Source: Enterobacter asburiae (GTDB lineage Bacteria > Pseudomonadota > Gammaproteobacteria > Enterobacterales > Enterobacteriaceae). From it: a DNA stretch of 64,000 nucleotides. Made by a program: the position numbers and the translations under genes. The DNA is taken from NCBI RefSeq assembly GCF_007035645.1, contig NZ_AP019632.1:1922001-1986000 (forward strand), given 5' to 3'. A model generated the notes under the pieces. That model had not been told where the DNA came from. It saw only the letters and a program-made list of their open reading frames with translations, and did not search any database. Shown here one piece after another: positions 17,516 to 27,723 of this stretch. The stretch's first letter is position 1, and each line of letters begins with the position of its first letter.

Positions 17516-20194
17516 TTAAGCGCTTTTCTTCGCTTTCTTGTCAGCTTTGATGACAGGAACTTCTGTTTTCACAGCGGCAACGTCACCTTCTTTGAACTCA
17601 CGACCGTAGAAGGTATCCAGCAGAATCTGTTTCAGCTCGGAGATCAGTGGGTAGCGCGGGTTAGCACCAGTACACTGGTCATCGAATGCATCTTCAGACA
17701 GCTTATCTACGTGAGCGAGGAAGTCAGCTTCCTGAACGCCTGCTTCACGGATAGATTTTGGAATACCCAGCTCAGCTTTCAGGCTTTCCAGCCATGCCAG
17801 CAGTTTCTCAATCTTCGCAGCAGTGCGGTCACCCGGTGCGCTCAGGCCAAGGTGGTCTGCGATTTCAGCGTAACGACGGCGCGCTTGCGGACGGTCGTAC
17901 TGGCTGAAAGCAGTCTGCTTGGTTGGGTTGTCGTTAGCGTTATAACGGATAACGTTGCTGATCAACAGGGCGTTCGCCAGACCGTGAGGAATGTGGAACT
18001 GAGAACCCAGCTTGTGCGCCATAGAGTGGCAAACACCCAGGAAGGCGTTCGCAAACGCGATACCGGCGATGGTTGCTGCACTGTGAACGCGTTCACGTGC
18101 TACTGGGTTTTTAGACCCTTCGTTGTAGGACGCTGGCAGGTTTTCCTTCAGCAGTTTCAGCGCCTGCAGAGCCTGACCGTCAGAGAACTCAGATGCCAGC
18201 ACAGAAACGTAAGCTTCCAGGGCGTGAGTTACCGCATCCAGACCACCGAACGCACACAGTGATTTCGGCATCTCCATGACCAAGTTTGCATCAACGATAG
18301 CCATGTCTGGGGTCAGTGCATAGTCAGCCAGTGGATATTTCTGACCTGTTGCATCGTCCGTTACTACTGCGAATGGCGTAACTTCTGAACCGGTACCGGA
18401 AGTGGTGGTTACCGCGATCATTTTCGCTTTTACACCCATTTTCGGGAACTTGTAGATACGTTTACGGATGTCCATAAAGCGCAGCGCCAGTTCTTCGAAG
18501 TGGGTTTCAGGATGCTCGTACATGACCCACATGATTTTCGCGGCGTCCATTGGGGAACCACCACCCAGTGCGATAATCACATCTGGTTTGAAGGAGTTAG
18601 CCAGCTCAGCACCTTTACGCACCACGCTCAGGGTAGGGTCAGCTTCAACTTCAAAGAACACTTCAGTTTCAACGCCAGCCGCTTTCAGTACAGAGGTGAT
18701 CTGGTCAGCGTAGCCGTTGTTGAACAGGAAACGGTCAGTCACGATGAGCGCACGTTTGTGGCCATCAGTAATCACTTCATCCAGCGCGATTGGCAGAGAG
18801 CCACGGCGGAAGTAGATAGATTTCGGAAGTTTGTGCCACAACATGTTTTCAGCTCGCTTAGCAACGGTTTTCTTGTTGATCAGGTGTTTTGGACCAACGT
18901 TTTCAGAGATGGAGTTACCACCCCAGGAACCACAACCCAGAGTCAGGGAAGGTGCGAGTTTAAAGTTGTACAGGTCACCGATACCACCCTGAGAAGCAGG
19001 GGTGTTAATCAGGATACGTGCAGTTTTCATCATCTGACCGAAGTGGGCAACGCGTTCTGGCTGGTTGTCCTGGTCGGTGTACAGACAAGACGTGTGACCG
19101 ATACCGCCCATGGCAACCAGTTTCTCGGCTTTCTCTACCGCGTCTTCGAAATCTTTCGCACGGTACATGGCAAGCGTTGGAGACAGTTTTTCATGTGCAA
19201 ACGGCTCGCTTTCGTCAACAACTTTCACTTCACCGATCAGGATTTTGGTTGTTGCCGGAACGGTAAAGCCTGCGAGTTCAGCAATTTTGTAAGCCGGCTG
19301 ACCCACGATAGCGGCGTTCAGTGCGCCATTTTTCAGAATAATGTCCTGAACTGCTTTCAGCTCTTTGCCCTGCAGCAGGTAGCCGCCGTGGCTGGCGAAA
19401 CGTTCACGAACTGCGTCGTACACGGAATCAACAACAACAACAGACTGTTCAGATGCACAGATCACGCCGTTATCGAAGGTTTTAGACATCAGTACAGACG
19501 CAACGGCACGTTTGATGTCAGCAGTTTCGTCGATAACAACAGGGGTGTTACCGGCGCCTACACCGATCGCTGGTTTACCTGAGCTGTATGCGGCTTTAAC
19601 CATGCCAGGACCACCGGTCGCCAGGATCAGGTTAATGTCCGGGTGATGCATCAGCGCATTGGAGAGCTCAACAGAAGGTTGGTCGATCCAGCCGATCAGA
19701 TCTTTTGGTGCGCCAGCAGCGATCGCCGCCTGCAGGACGATATCCGCAGCTTTGTTGGTCGCGTCTTTCGCACGTGGGTGTGGAGAGAAGATGATTGCGT
19801 TACGGGTCTTCAGGCTAATCAGTGATTTGAAGATAGCCGTAGACGTTGGGTTAGTTGTCGGAACAATACCGCAGATGATGCCGATAGGTTCAGCGATGGT
19901 GATGGTACCGAAGGTGTCGTCTTCGGACAGCACGCCACAGGTTTTCTCATCTTTATAGGCGTTGTAGATATACTCGGAAGCAAAGTGGTTTTTGATCACT
20001 TTATCTTCCACGATACCCATGCCGGATTCGGCAACGGCCATTTTAGCGAGAGGGATTCGAGCATCTGCAGCAGCCAGTGCGGCCGCGCGGAAGATTTTAT
20101 CAACCTGTTCTTGGGTGAAATTGGCATATTCACGCTGGGCTTTTTTAACGCGCTCGACGAGGGCGTTCAGTTCAGCGATATTAGTAACAGCCAT
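17516..20194 (-). CDS. adhE: Bifunctional acetaldehyde-CoA/alcohol dehydrogenase AdhE
   Basis: An 892-residue fermentative enzyme that reduces acetyl-CoA to acetaldehyde and then ethanol with NADH, and assembles into helical spirosomes. The N-terminal aldehyde dehydrogenase half carries the catalytic cysteine C246 in [10 protein letters not shown]. The C-terminal half (from about 450) is an iron-dependent alcohol dehydrogenase with [10 protein letters not shown] and an HSMAHKLG metal-ligand region. A lysine-rich tail ends the protein. The start has CAGGAGAGC upstream. The 478-base gap to ychE (20195-20672) holds its long leader; I see no other gene there. Confidence 0.98.
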   Translation of the reverse strand: MAVTNIAELNALVERVKKAQREYANFTQEQVDKIFRAAALAAADARIPLAKMAVAESGMGIVEDKVIKNHFASEYIYNAYKDEKTCGVLSEDDTFGTITIAEPIGIICGIVPTTNPTSTAIFKSLISLKTRNAIIFSPHPRAKDATNKAADIVLQAAIAAGAPKDLIGWIDQPSVELSNALMHHPDINLILATGGPGMVKAAYSSGKPAIGVGAGNTPVVIDETADIKRAVASVLMSKTFDNGVICASEQSVVVVDSVYDAVRERFASHGGYLLQGKELKAVQDIILKNGALNAAIVGQPAYKIAELAGFTVPATTKILIGEVKVVDESEPFAHEKLSPTLAMYRAKDFEDAVEKAEKLVAMGGIGHTSCLYTDQDNQPERVAHFGQMMKTARILINTPASQGGIGDLYNFKLAPSLTLGCGSWGGNSISENVGPKHLINKKTVAKRAENMLWHKLPKSIYFRRGSLPIALDEVITDGHKRALIVTDRFLFNNGYADQITSVLKAAGVETEVFFEVEADPTLSVVRKGAELANSFKPDVIIALGGGSPMDAAKIMWVMYEHPETHFEELALRFMDIRKRIYKFPKMGVKAKMIAVTTTSGTGSEVTPFAVVTDDATGQKYPLADYALTPDMAIVDANLVMEMPKSLCAFGGLDAVTHALEAYVSVLASEFSDGQALQALKLLKENLPASYNEGSKNPVARERVHSAATIAGIAFANAFLGVCHSMAHKLGSQFHIPHGLANALLISNVIRYNANDNPTKQTAFSQYDRPQARRRYAEIADHLGLSAPGDRTAAKIEKLLAWLESLKAELGIPKSIREAGVQEADFLAHVDKLSEDAFDDQCTGANPRYPLISELKQILLDTFYGREFKEGDVAAVKTEVPVIKADKKAKKSA

Positions 20195-20672
20195 AATGCT
20201 CTCCTGATAATGTTTAAACTCTTTTAGTAAACCAGCGCTCGATACGTCACACAGTATAGACAGAGCCGATACGACTTGCGTAACACAAAGTAAAACAAAG
20301 AGTTACTTTCTGCGTCAGCACACTAATTTACTAAAAGAGCCTTACCTTAGCATCATCCCTTTTTGTCAGGTGATCTCCCTGGGGGCGTAACCAAGATTAC
20401 TCACTTCTGAGTACGGAAATCATGATCTGCGTCAATTTTCCCCCAAGCTGATACCTTTCAGCAGGGTTATTTCGTTGAGATTTTTCAAGTGTTAAATAAT
20501 TACGTAAGTAATGGAAGCGACGCTATCATTGATTATACATATGTTTAACATCCTGAAATGATAACGTTTTGCCACAGATTTCGAGTGAAGTATGCTAATA
20601 AAAAGGGTATCTTCAGCGCGATTTCTCATGACAAAGTGTCAGTCCCGGGCATGTGTATAAGCGGAGCAAAAC

Positions 20673-21320
20673 GTGATCCAAACGCTCTTTGATTTTCCAA
20701 CGTATTTTAAATTTTTTATTGGTTTGTTTGCCCTGGTCAACCCGGTGGGGATCATTCCTGTCTTTATTAGTATGACGAGTTACCAGACGGCGGCGGCGAG
20801 GAATAAGACCAACCTCACCGCTAACCTGTCAGTGGCTATCATATTGCTCACCTCCCTTTTTCTTGGGGACGCCATTCTCCAGCTCTTCGGCATTTCGATT
20901 GACTCTTTCCGCATAGCGGGTGGGATCCTGGTCGTGACCATCGCGATGTCCATGATCAGCGGTAAGCTGGGCGAGGATAAACAGAACAAGCAGGAGAAGT
21001 CAGAAACAGCTATCCGCGAGAGTATTGGCGTGGTGCCGCTGGCCTTACCGCTCATGGCTGGCCCTGGCGCCATCAGTTCAACCATTGTCTGGGGCACGCG
21101 TTACCATAGCCTGATGCACCTGATTGGCTTTTCCGTTGCCATTGCGCTTTTCGCACTCTGCTGTTGGGGAGTATTCCGCATGGCGCCCTGGCTGGTGCGC
21201 CTGCTGGGGCAGACGGGCATTAACGTCATAACGCGTATTATGGGTCTGCTGTTGATGGCGTTAGGGATAGAATTCATCGTTACAGGAATTAAAAGCATTT
21301 TCCCCGGTTTGCTGCACTGA
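20673..21320 (+). CDS. ychE: MarC/YchE family inner membrane protein
   Basis: A 215-residue protein with six predicted membrane segments, of the MarC (UPF0056) family. It contains the family signatures ALVNPVGIIPVFISMT near the N-terminus and ALPLMAGPGAIS in the middle. No function is established; the former link of MarC to antibiotic resistance is not supported for the family. The start is GTG at 20673 with GCGGAG upstream. It is divergent from adhE, as in E. coli. Confidence 0.92.
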   Translation: MIQTLFDFPTYFKFFIGLFALVNPVGIIPVFISMTSYQTAAARNKTNLTANLSVAIILLTSLFLGDAILQLFGISIDSFRIAGGILVVTIAMSMISGKLGEDKQNKQEKSETAIRESIGVVPLALPLMAGPGAISSTIVWGTRYHSLMHLIGFSVAIALFALCCWGVFRMAPWLVRLLGQTGINVITRIMGLLLMALGIEFIVTGIKSIFPGLLH

Positions 21321-21336
21321 TATTTCGTATGAAAGA

Positions 21337-21360
21337 ACGGAGCCACGGCTCCGTTTTTTT
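21337..21360 (+). terminator. ychE terminator
   Basis: Stem ACGGAGCC (21337-21344), two-base loop, GGCTCCGT (21347-21354), then T residues to 21360. Confidence 0.9.
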
Positions 21361-22090
21361 ACGTCATTATCAGTAAATCCTATAACTAAAGTTGAAATGC
21401 TCACATATCATAATAAATTCTACTAATAATGTTCATTGCTTGTATTTCAATGAGTTATTAATTCCCGCCAAACCCGCCTGCGCAGAAAACCTTCGATCGA
21501 TCTGTTATTTTACTCACATGATACTCTGGGGCTTGCTGAGAGATAACCGAAATGATATTAGTAAATTCAACATTCCCCTAGATGAATGTGCTAAATAATA
21601 ACCAGTTGTTAAATTTTTGTACAAAATCACTCGATGATAGCGCAGCGACGCGCGTGTAGAGAAAATTTTCTCTATCTTATTGAATATCATGACTTTTAAG
21701 TGGTGTTCGATGTCCGGCAGGGCTGCCCTCAACGATGCGGTACTCACCGTAAAAGAGAATTGCTTAACAAATTTGCAAAATGTATTGGCGCGCGTTTACG
21801 CCATTTGATACTTTCCGGCCTAATATTTTGCAGCATAAAACAAGCAGATGAGAATTATTTTCATATAGTTCTCTTCTCAGATATCCAGTGCAGGTCTCAA
21901 ACAGGGGAGGCCTGTAAAGAATCGACGCAAGACGGCCATACGAGCGGTCAGTAATAAAAAAGTCGGTGATAGCAAGCAGTAAAAGAAGAACCTGACAGCA
22001 GCAAAAAAAACTCCTGCGCTGTACAGGCCCCAAAAGGGGATTACACAGCTGGCGAAGGCCAGTCATTATAATGAGTGGAGTACCAACACA
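21361..22090. other. AT-rich 730-base gap and oppA leader
   Basis: No convincing gene is present. The left two thirds (to about 21880) are AT-rich; short frames there have poor starts and no recognisable protein features. The right end is the oppA leader. It ends GTGGAGTACCAACACA before the ATG; the CA-rich AACACAA overlapping the start codon is the type of target used by the GcvB small RNA, which represses oppA in E. coli and Salmonella. That assignment is by analogy. Confidence 0.55.
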
Positions 22091-23722
22091 ATGTCCATCA
22101 TCACAAAAAAAAATCTGGTAGCGGCGGGGATTTTAACTGCGCTAATCGCGGGCAACGCTGCAATGGCTGCGGACGTTCCTGCAGGTGTTCAACTGGCGGA
22201 GAAACAGACGCTGGTGCGTAACAACGGTGCGGAAGTTCAGTCTCTTGACCCGCACAAAATTGAAGGTGTTCCTGAGTCTAACGTTAACCGCGACCTGTTC
22301 GAAGGCCTGCTGGTGACAGACGTAGACGGCCACCCGGCGCCGGGTGTTGCAGAAAAATGGGAAAACAAAGATTTCAAAGTCTGGACCTTCCATCTGCGTA
22401 AAGATGCGAAATGGTCCGACGGTACACCGGTCACGGCCGAAGATTTCGTTTATAGCTGGCAGCGTCTGGCGAATCCAACCACCGCCTCTCCGTATGCGAG
22501 CTACCTGCAATATGGCCACATCGCCAATATTGATGACATCATCGCGGGCAAAAAACCTGTTACCGACCTGGGCGTAAAAGCGATCGATGCCAATACCTTT
22601 GAAGTGACGTTGAGCGAACCTGTTCCGTACTTCTATAAGCTGCTGGTTCACCCGTCCGTCTCCCCGGTACCAAAATCCGCCGTGGAAAAATTTGGTGAGA
22701 AATGGACGCAGCCTGCCAATATCGTGACCAACGGTGCCTATAAGCTGAAAGACTGGGTGGTCAACGAACGTATGGTGCTTGACCGTAACCCGCAGTATTG
22801 GGATAACGCGAAAACCGTTATTGACCAGGTGACCTACCTGCCAATTTCGTCCGAAGTGACTGACGTTAACCGCTACCGCAGCGGTGAAATCGACATGACC
22901 TATAACAACATGCCGATTGAACTGTTCCAGAAACTAAAAAAAGAGATCCCTAAAGAAGTTCACGTCGATCCGTACCTGTGCACCTATTACTATGAAATCA
23001 ACAACCAGAAAGCACCGTTTACCGACGTACGTGTTCGTACCGCGCTGAAGCTGGCACTGGATCGCGATATCATCGTGAACAAAGTGAAAAACCAGGGCGA
23101 TCTGCCGGCGTACAGCTATACCCCTCCATACACCGATGGCGCAAAACTGACCGAGCCAGAGTGGTTTAAACAGACTCAGGAACAGCGTAACGCAGAAGCG
23201 AAGAAACTGCTGGCCGAAGCGGGCTACACCGCAGATAAGCCGCTGACCTTCAGCCTGTTGTACAACACTTCCGATCTGCACAAAAAACTGGCTATCGCCG
23301 TTGCCTCAATCTGGAAAAAGAACCTGGGCGCGAACGTGAAGCTGGAAAACCAGGAGTGGAAAACCTTCCTCGACAGCCGTCATCAGGGCACCTTTGATGT
23401 GGCACGAGCTGGCTGGTGTGCGGACTATAACGAACCGACCTCCTTCCTGAACACCATGCTGAGCGACAGCTCGAACAACACCGCGCACTATAAGAGCCCA
23501 GCGTTCGACAAGCTGATTGGCGACACGCTGAAAACCACTGACGAAGCGCAGCGTACAGAACTGTACTCTAAAGCCGAGCAGCAGCTGGATAAAGATTCCG
23601 CGATCGTTCCGGTTTACTACTACGTTAACGCCCGTCTGGTGAAACCGTGGGTAGGTGGATATACCGGTAAAGACCCGATGGATAATATCTACGTTAAAAA
23701 CTTGTATATTATCAAGCATTAA
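22091..23722 (+). CDS. oppA: Periplasmic oligopeptide-binding protein OppA
   Basis: A 543-residue solute-binding protein (SBP family 5) that captures peptides of about two to five residues and delivers them to OppBCDF. It has a signal peptide (residues 1-27, cleavage likely after AAMAA/ADVPAG). Conserved SBP_5 features include EVQSLDPHKIEG, KDAKWSDGTPVTAEDFVYSW and RAGWCADYNEP. Length is typical. It is first in the opp operon, separated from oppB by 84 bases that include a stable hairpin. Confidence 0.98.
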   Translation: MSIITKKNLVAAGILTALIAGNAAMAADVPAGVQLAEKQTLVRNNGAEVQSLDPHKIEGVPESNVNRDLFEGLLVTDVDGHPAPGVAEKWENKDFKVWTFHLRKDAKWSDGTPVTAEDFVYSWQRLANPTTASPYASYLQYGHIANIDDIIAGKKPVTDLGVKAIDANTFEVTLSEPVPYFYKLLVHPSVSPVPKSAVEKFGEKWTQPANIVTNGAYKLKDWVVNERMVLDRNPQYWDNAKTVIDQVTYLPISSEVTDVNRYRSGEIDMTYNNMPIELFQKLKKEIPKEVHVDPYLCTYYYEINNQKAPFTDVRVRTALKLALDRDIIVNKVKNQGDLPAYSYTPPYTDGAKLTEPEWFKQTQEQRNAEAKKLLAEAGYTADKPLTFSLLYNTSDLHKKLAIAVASIWKKNLGANVKLENQEWKTFLDSRHQGTFDVARAGWCADYNEPTSFLNTMLSDSSNNTAHYKSPAFDKLIGDTLKTTDEAQRTELYSKAEQQLDKDSAIVPVYYYVNARLVKPWVGGYTGKDPMDNIYVKNLYIIKH

Positions 23723-23731
23723 TGGCAATGA

Positions 23732-23755
23732 GTGGGGCGGGCATGCTCGCCCCAC
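23732..23755 (+). terminator. oppA-oppB intercistronic hairpin
   Basis: GTGGGGCG (23732-23739) pairs with CGCCCCAC (23748-23755) around an eight-base loop. No T run follows. Such hairpins after binding-protein genes usually stabilise the upstream message or attenuate readthrough, raising OppA over the membrane components. That role is inferred. Confidence 0.7.
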
Positions 23756-23806
23756 GGTGTCTAACCAACGTCACATAATATAGGCACACGCCAGAAGGTA
23801 CGGGCA

Positions 23807-24727
23807 ATGTTGAAATTTATCCTACGTCGCTGTCTTGAAGCGATTCCAACGCTATTTATTCTCATCACGATTTCCTTCTTCATGATGCGTCTTGCGCCGG
23901 GCAGTCCATTTACCGGTGAGCGTACGCTACCGCCTGAAGTTATGGCGAATATCGAAGCGAAATACCACTTGAACGATCCTATCTCCACCCAGTACTTCAA
24001 TTACCTGAAGCAGCTGGCCCACGGCGATTTTGGACCGTCATTTAAATATAAAGACTATTCCGTTAACGACCTGGTCGCGTCCAGCTTCCCGGTTTCGGCT
24101 AAGTTGGGTGCTGCGGCATTTATTCTGGCCATCGTTTTCGGGGTCACCGCTGGCGTCATCGCCGCGCTAAGACAAAATACCAAATGGGATTATGCCGTAA
24201 TGGGGGTGGCAATGACCGGGGTAGTGATACCCAGCTTCGTTGTCGCGCCATTACTGGTGATGATATTTGCCATCACGCTGAAGTGGCTGCCTGGCGGCGG
24301 CTGGAACGGCGGGGCATTGAAGTTCATGATTTTGCCGATGGTGGCATTATCTCTGGCGTACATCGCCAGTATCGCGCGTATCACCCGTGGTTCAATGATC
24401 GAAGTGCTGCACTCGAACTTCATTCGTACCGCGCGCGCTAAAGGGCTGCCGATGCGTCGGATTATCTTTCGCCACGCGCTCAAACCGGCGCTGTTACCCG
24501 TGCTTTCCTACATGGGACCAGCATTCGTTGGGATCATCACCGGCTCTATGGTTATCGAAACAATCTACGGCCTGCCCGGCATTGGTCAGCTGTTCGTTAA
24601 CGGCGCGCTCAACCGCGACTATTCGCTGGTGCTGAGCCTGACCATTCTCGTCGGTGCGCTGACCATTCTCTTTAATGCTATTGTCGATGTGCTGTATGCC
24701 GTCATCGATCCGAAAATTCGTTACTAA
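23807..24727 (+). CDS. oppB: Oligopeptide ABC transporter permease OppB
   Basis: A 306-residue inner membrane permease with six membrane segments. The EAA-type coupling loop that contacts the ATPases is visible near the centre (FIRTARAKGLPMRRIIFRHALKPALLP). The N-terminus MLKFILRRCLEAIPTLFILITISFFMMR is typical of the DppB/OppB family. It pairs with OppC. Confidence 0.97.
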   Translation: MLKFILRRCLEAIPTLFILITISFFMMRLAPGSPFTGERTLPPEVMANIEAKYHLNDPISTQYFNYLKQLAHGDFGPSFKYKDYSVNDLVASSFPVSAKLGAAAFILAIVFGVTAGVIAALRQNTKWDYAVMGVAMTGVVIPSFVVAPLLVMIFAITLKWLPGGGWNGGALKFMILPMVALSLAYIASIARITRGSMIEVLHSNFIRTARAKGLPMRRIIFRHALKPALLPVLSYMGPAFVGIITGSMVIETIYGLPGIGQLFVNGALNRDYSLVLSLTILVGALTILFNAIVDVLYAVIDPKIRY

Positions 24728-24741
24728 CGCTGGAGCACGCC

Positions 24742-25650
24742 ATGATGTTGAGTAAGAAAAACAGCGAGGCGCTGGAAAACTTCAGTGAAAAACTGGAAGT
24801 AGAAGGTCGTAGCCTCTGGCAGGACGCGCGCCGTCGCTTTATGCACAACCGTGCAGCGGTTGCCAGTCTGGTTGTTCTGGTGATCATCGCGCTGTTTGTG
24901 ACCCTGGCGCCGATGTTGTCGCAATTTACCTATTTCGACACCGACTGGGGCATGATGTCCAGCGCGCCGGATATGGAATCAGGCCACTATTTTGGCACGG
25001 ACTCCTCGGGACGCGATCTGCTGGTGCGTGTCGCTATCGGTGGCCGTATCTCGCTGATGGTAGGTATTGCTGCCGCGCTGGTGGCGGTGATCGTGGGTAC
25101 GCTCTACGGTTCACTTTCCGGCTACCTCGGCGGCAAAATAGACTCGGTAATGATGCGTCTGCTGGAAATCCTGAACTCCTTCCCGTTTATGTTCTTCGTC
25201 ATCCTGCTGGTGACCTTCTTCGGCCAGAATATCCTGCTGATCTTCGTGGCCATCGGGATGGTGTCCTGGCTGGATATGGCGCGTATTGTTCGCGGCCAGA
25301 CGCTGAGCCTCAAACGCAAAGAATTTATCGAAGCCGCGCAGGTAGGCGGTGTGTCAACCGGGAATATCGTGGTTCGCCATATCGTTCCTAACGTGTTGGG
25401 CGTGGTGGTGGTTTATGCCTCACTGCTGGTACCAAGCATGATCCTGTTTGAATCTTTTCTTAGCTTCCTGGGTCTCGGCACTCAAGAGCCACTGAGCAGC
25501 TGGGGCGCGCTGCTGAGCGATGGCGCAAACTCGATGGAAGTTTCACCGTGGCTGCTGCTTTATCCGGCGGGTTTCCTGGTCGTTACCCTGTTTTGTTTTA
25601 ACTTTATCGGCGATGGCCTGCGTGATGCCCTCGACCCGAAAGACCGTTAA
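24742..25650 (+). CDS. oppC: Oligopeptide ABC transporter permease OppC
   Basis: A 302-residue permease partner of OppB with a cytoplasmic N-terminal tail, six membrane segments and a coupling loop ([13 protein letters not shown] through RHIVPNVLG). It contains [24 protein letters not shown], a conserved OppC/DppC N-terminal domain segment. Two adjacent ATGs occur (24742 and 24745); the first gives the family length. Confidence 0.97.
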   Translation: MMLSKKNSEALENFSEKLEVEGRSLWQDARRRFMHNRAAVASLVVLVIIALFVTLAPMLSQFTYFDTDWGMMSSAPDMESGHYFGTDSSGRDLLVRVAIGGRISLMVGIAAALVAVIVGTLYGSLSGYLGGKIDSVMMRLLEILNSFPFMFFVILLVTFFGQNILLIFVAIGMVSWLDMARIVRGQTLSLKRKEFIEAAQVGGVSTGNIVVRHIVPNVLGVVVVYASLLVPSMILFESFLSFLGLGTQEPLSSWGALLSDGANSMEVSPWLLLYPAGFLVVTLFCFNFIGDGLRDALDPKDR

Positions 25651-25661
25651 GGAGCGCCGTC

Positions 25662-26675
25662 ATGACAATTATTGAAACGGCCACTGCGCCACAGGCGCAA
25701 CAGCAGAATAACCTTCTGCTGGATGTTAAAGATCTCCGCGTGACCTTTAAAACGCCGGACGGGGATGTTACCGCCGTCAACGATCTCAACTTCAACCTGC
25801 GCGCGGGTGAAACTCTGGGGATTGTAGGGGAATCCGGTTCCGGAAAATCCCAGACTGCCTTTGCGCTGATGGGCCTGCTGGCTGCTAACGGCGTGATTGG
25901 GGGCTCCGCTAAATTCAACGGTCGCGAAATCCTCAACCTGCCGGAACACGAGCTGAACAAGCTGCGCGCTGAGCAGATCTCGATGATTTTCCAGGATCCC
26001 ATGACCTCGCTGAATCCGTATATGCGCGTAGGCGAGCAGCTGATGGAAGTCCTGATGCTGCACAAAGGCCTGGGCAAAGCGGAGGCCTTTGAAGAGTCGG
26101 TCAAAATGCTGGATGCGGTGAAAATGCCGGAAGCGCGCAAGCGTATGCGCATGTTCCCGCACGAGTTTTCTGGCGGTATGCGTCAGCGCGTGATGATTGC
26201 GATGGCGCTGCTGTGCCGGCCAAAGCTGCTGATTGCCGATGAACCTACCACCGCGCTGGACGTTACCGTACAGGCGCAGATCATGACCCTGTTAAACGAG
26301 CTGAAGCGCGAGTTCAACACGGCGATTATCATGATCACCCACGACCTGGGCGTAGTGGCGGGCATCTGTGACAAAGTGCTGGTGATGTACGCCGGTCGTA
26401 CCATGGAATACGGCAAAGCGCGCGATGTCTTCTATCAGCCAGCCCATCCGTACTCGATTGGTCTGCTGAACGCGGTGCCGCGTCTTGATGCGGAAGGGGA
26501 ATCCCTGCTCACCATTCCGGGCAACCCGCCAAACCTGCTGCGTCTGCCGAAAGGCTGTCCGTTCCAGCCGCGCTGCCCGCACGCGATGGAAATCTGCAAC
26601 AGCGCTCCGCCGCTGGAAGAGTTTGCACCAGGCCGTCTGCGCGCCTGCTTTAAGCCGCAGGAGGAGCTGGTATGA
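25662..26675 (+). CDS. oppD: Oligopeptide ABC transporter ATPase OppD
   Basis: A 337-residue ATP-binding subunit. It has Walker [11 protein letters not shown], the Q-loop [11 protein letters not shown], the signature FSGGMRQR, Walker [13 protein letters not shown] and an H-loop in MITHDLG. The C-terminal oligopeptide/dipeptide extension has cysteines in [14 protein letters not shown], an iron-sulfur or metal-binding feature of the OppD/DppD group. It overlaps oppF by four bases. Confidence 0.97.
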   Translation: MTIIETATAPQAQQQNNLLLDVKDLRVTFKTPDGDVTAVNDLNFNLRAGETLGIVGESGSGKSQTAFALMGLLAANGVIGGSAKFNGREILNLPEHELNKLRAEQISMIFQDPMTSLNPYMRVGEQLMEVLMLHKGLGKAEAFEESVKMLDAVKMPEARKRMRMFPHEFSGGMRQRVMIAMALLCRPKLLIADEPTTALDVTVQAQIMTLLNELKREFNTAIIMITHDLGVVAGICDKVLVMYAGRTMEYGKARDVFYQPAHPYSIGLLNAVPRLDAEGESLLTIPGNPPNLLRLPKGCPFQPRCPHAMEICNSAPPLEEFAPGRLRACFKPQEELV

Positions 26676-27676
26676 ATGCATTAGATGAAAAACGCAACGT
26701 GCTGCTCGAAATTGCCGATCTTAAAGTGCATTTCGACATCAAAGACGGCAAACAGTGGTTCTGGCAGCCGCCGAAGACTCTGAAAGCGGTGGACGGCGTC
26801 ACGCTGCGCCTGTACGAAGGGGAAACCCTGGGCGTGGTGGGAGAGTCCGGCTGCGGTAAATCGACCTTTGCGCGAGCCATTATCGGTCTGGTCAAAGCCA
26901 CCGACGGTAAAGTGGCCTGGCTGGGTAAAGATCTGCTGGGCATGAAGCCCGACGAGTGGCGCGAGGTGCGCAGCGATATCCAGATGATTTTCCAGGATCC
27001 GCTGGCATCATTAAACCCGCGCATGACCATCGGTGAGATTATTGCCGAGCCGCTGCGCACCTATCATCCGAAGATGTCTCGTCAGGAAGTGCGCGACCGC
27101 GTGAAGGCGATGATGATGAAAGTCGGCCTGTTGCCAAACCTCATCAACCGCTATCCGCATGAGTTCTCCGGCGGTCAGTGCCAGCGTATTGGTATTGCCC
27201 GTGCGCTGATCCTCGAACCGAAGCTGATTATCTGCGATGAGCCGGTTTCCGCGCTGGACGTGTCCATTCAGGCGCAGGTGGTTAACCTGCTGCAGAAGCT
27301 GCAGCGCGAAATGGGGCTGTCGCTGATCTTCATCGCGCATGACCTGGCCGTGGTGAAACACATCTCTGACCGCGTGCTGGTAATGTATCTGGGGCATGCC
27401 GTGGAGCTGGGCACCTATGACGAGGTGTACCACAATCCATTGCATCCTTACACCAGAGCGCTAATGTCCGCGGTGCCGATCCCCGATCCCGATCTGGAAA
27501 AGAATAAAACGATCCAGCTTCTGGAAGGGGAATTACCCTCACCGATTAACCCGCCGTCAGGCTGCGTCTTCCGCACGCGCTGCCCGATGGCCGGGCCGGA
27601 ATGTGCTAAAACGCGACCGGTTCTGGAAGGCAGTTTCCGACATGCGGTTTCCTGCCTGAAAGTAGACCCGTTATAA
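26672..27676 (+). CDS. oppF: Oligopeptide ABC transporter ATPase OppF
   Basis: A 334-residue ATP-binding subunit, partner of OppD. It has Walker [10 protein letters not shown], the Q-loop [11 protein letters not shown], signature FSGGQCQR, Walker [13 protein letters not shown] and an H-loop in FIAHDLA. The C-terminal [14 protein letters not shown] motif is shared with OppD. It is the last gene of the operon and is followed by a terminator. Confidence 0.97.
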   Translation: MNALDEKRNVLLEIADLKVHFDIKDGKQWFWQPPKTLKAVDGVTLRLYEGETLGVVGESGCGKSTFARAIIGLVKATDGKVAWLGKDLLGMKPDEWREVRSDIQMIFQDPLASLNPRMTIGEIIAEPLRTYHPKMSRQEVRDRVKAMMMKVGLLPNLINRYPHEFSGGQCQRIGIARALILEPKLIICDEPVSALDVSIQAQVVNLLQKLQREMGLSLIFIAHDLAVVKHISDRVLVMYLGHAVELGTYDEVYHNPLHPYTRALMSAVPIPDPDLEKNKTIQLLEGELPSPINPPSGCVFRTRCPMAGPECAKTRPVLEGSFRHAVSCLKVDPL

Positions 27677-27680
27677 TCGC

Positions 27681-27712
27681 AAGGGCTGACATCATGTCAG
27701 CCCTTATTTTTT
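27681..27712 (+). terminator. opp operon terminator
   Basis: AAGGGCTGAC (27681-27690), loop, GTCAGCCCTT (27696-27705), then ATTTTTT. It overlaps an in-frame ATG of the next gene, which argues for that gene's later GTG start. Confidence 0.9.
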
Positions 27713-27723
27713 GCGAGGTAACT

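Noticed and set aside
18500..19582. A 360-codon frame antisense to adhE
   Set aside because: It is a shadow of highly biased adhE codon use, is rich in Phe, Val and Arg without family features, and has no ribosome site. AdhE itself is unambiguous.
21392..21954. Two short frames (68 and 84 codons) in the ychE-oppA gap
   Set aside because: AT-rich, weak starts, no hydrophobic or domain pattern; probably chance.
27694..27723. Upstream ATG for the potassium channel gene
   Set aside because: It lies inside the opp terminator hairpin, while GTG 27724 has a well-spaced GAGG.
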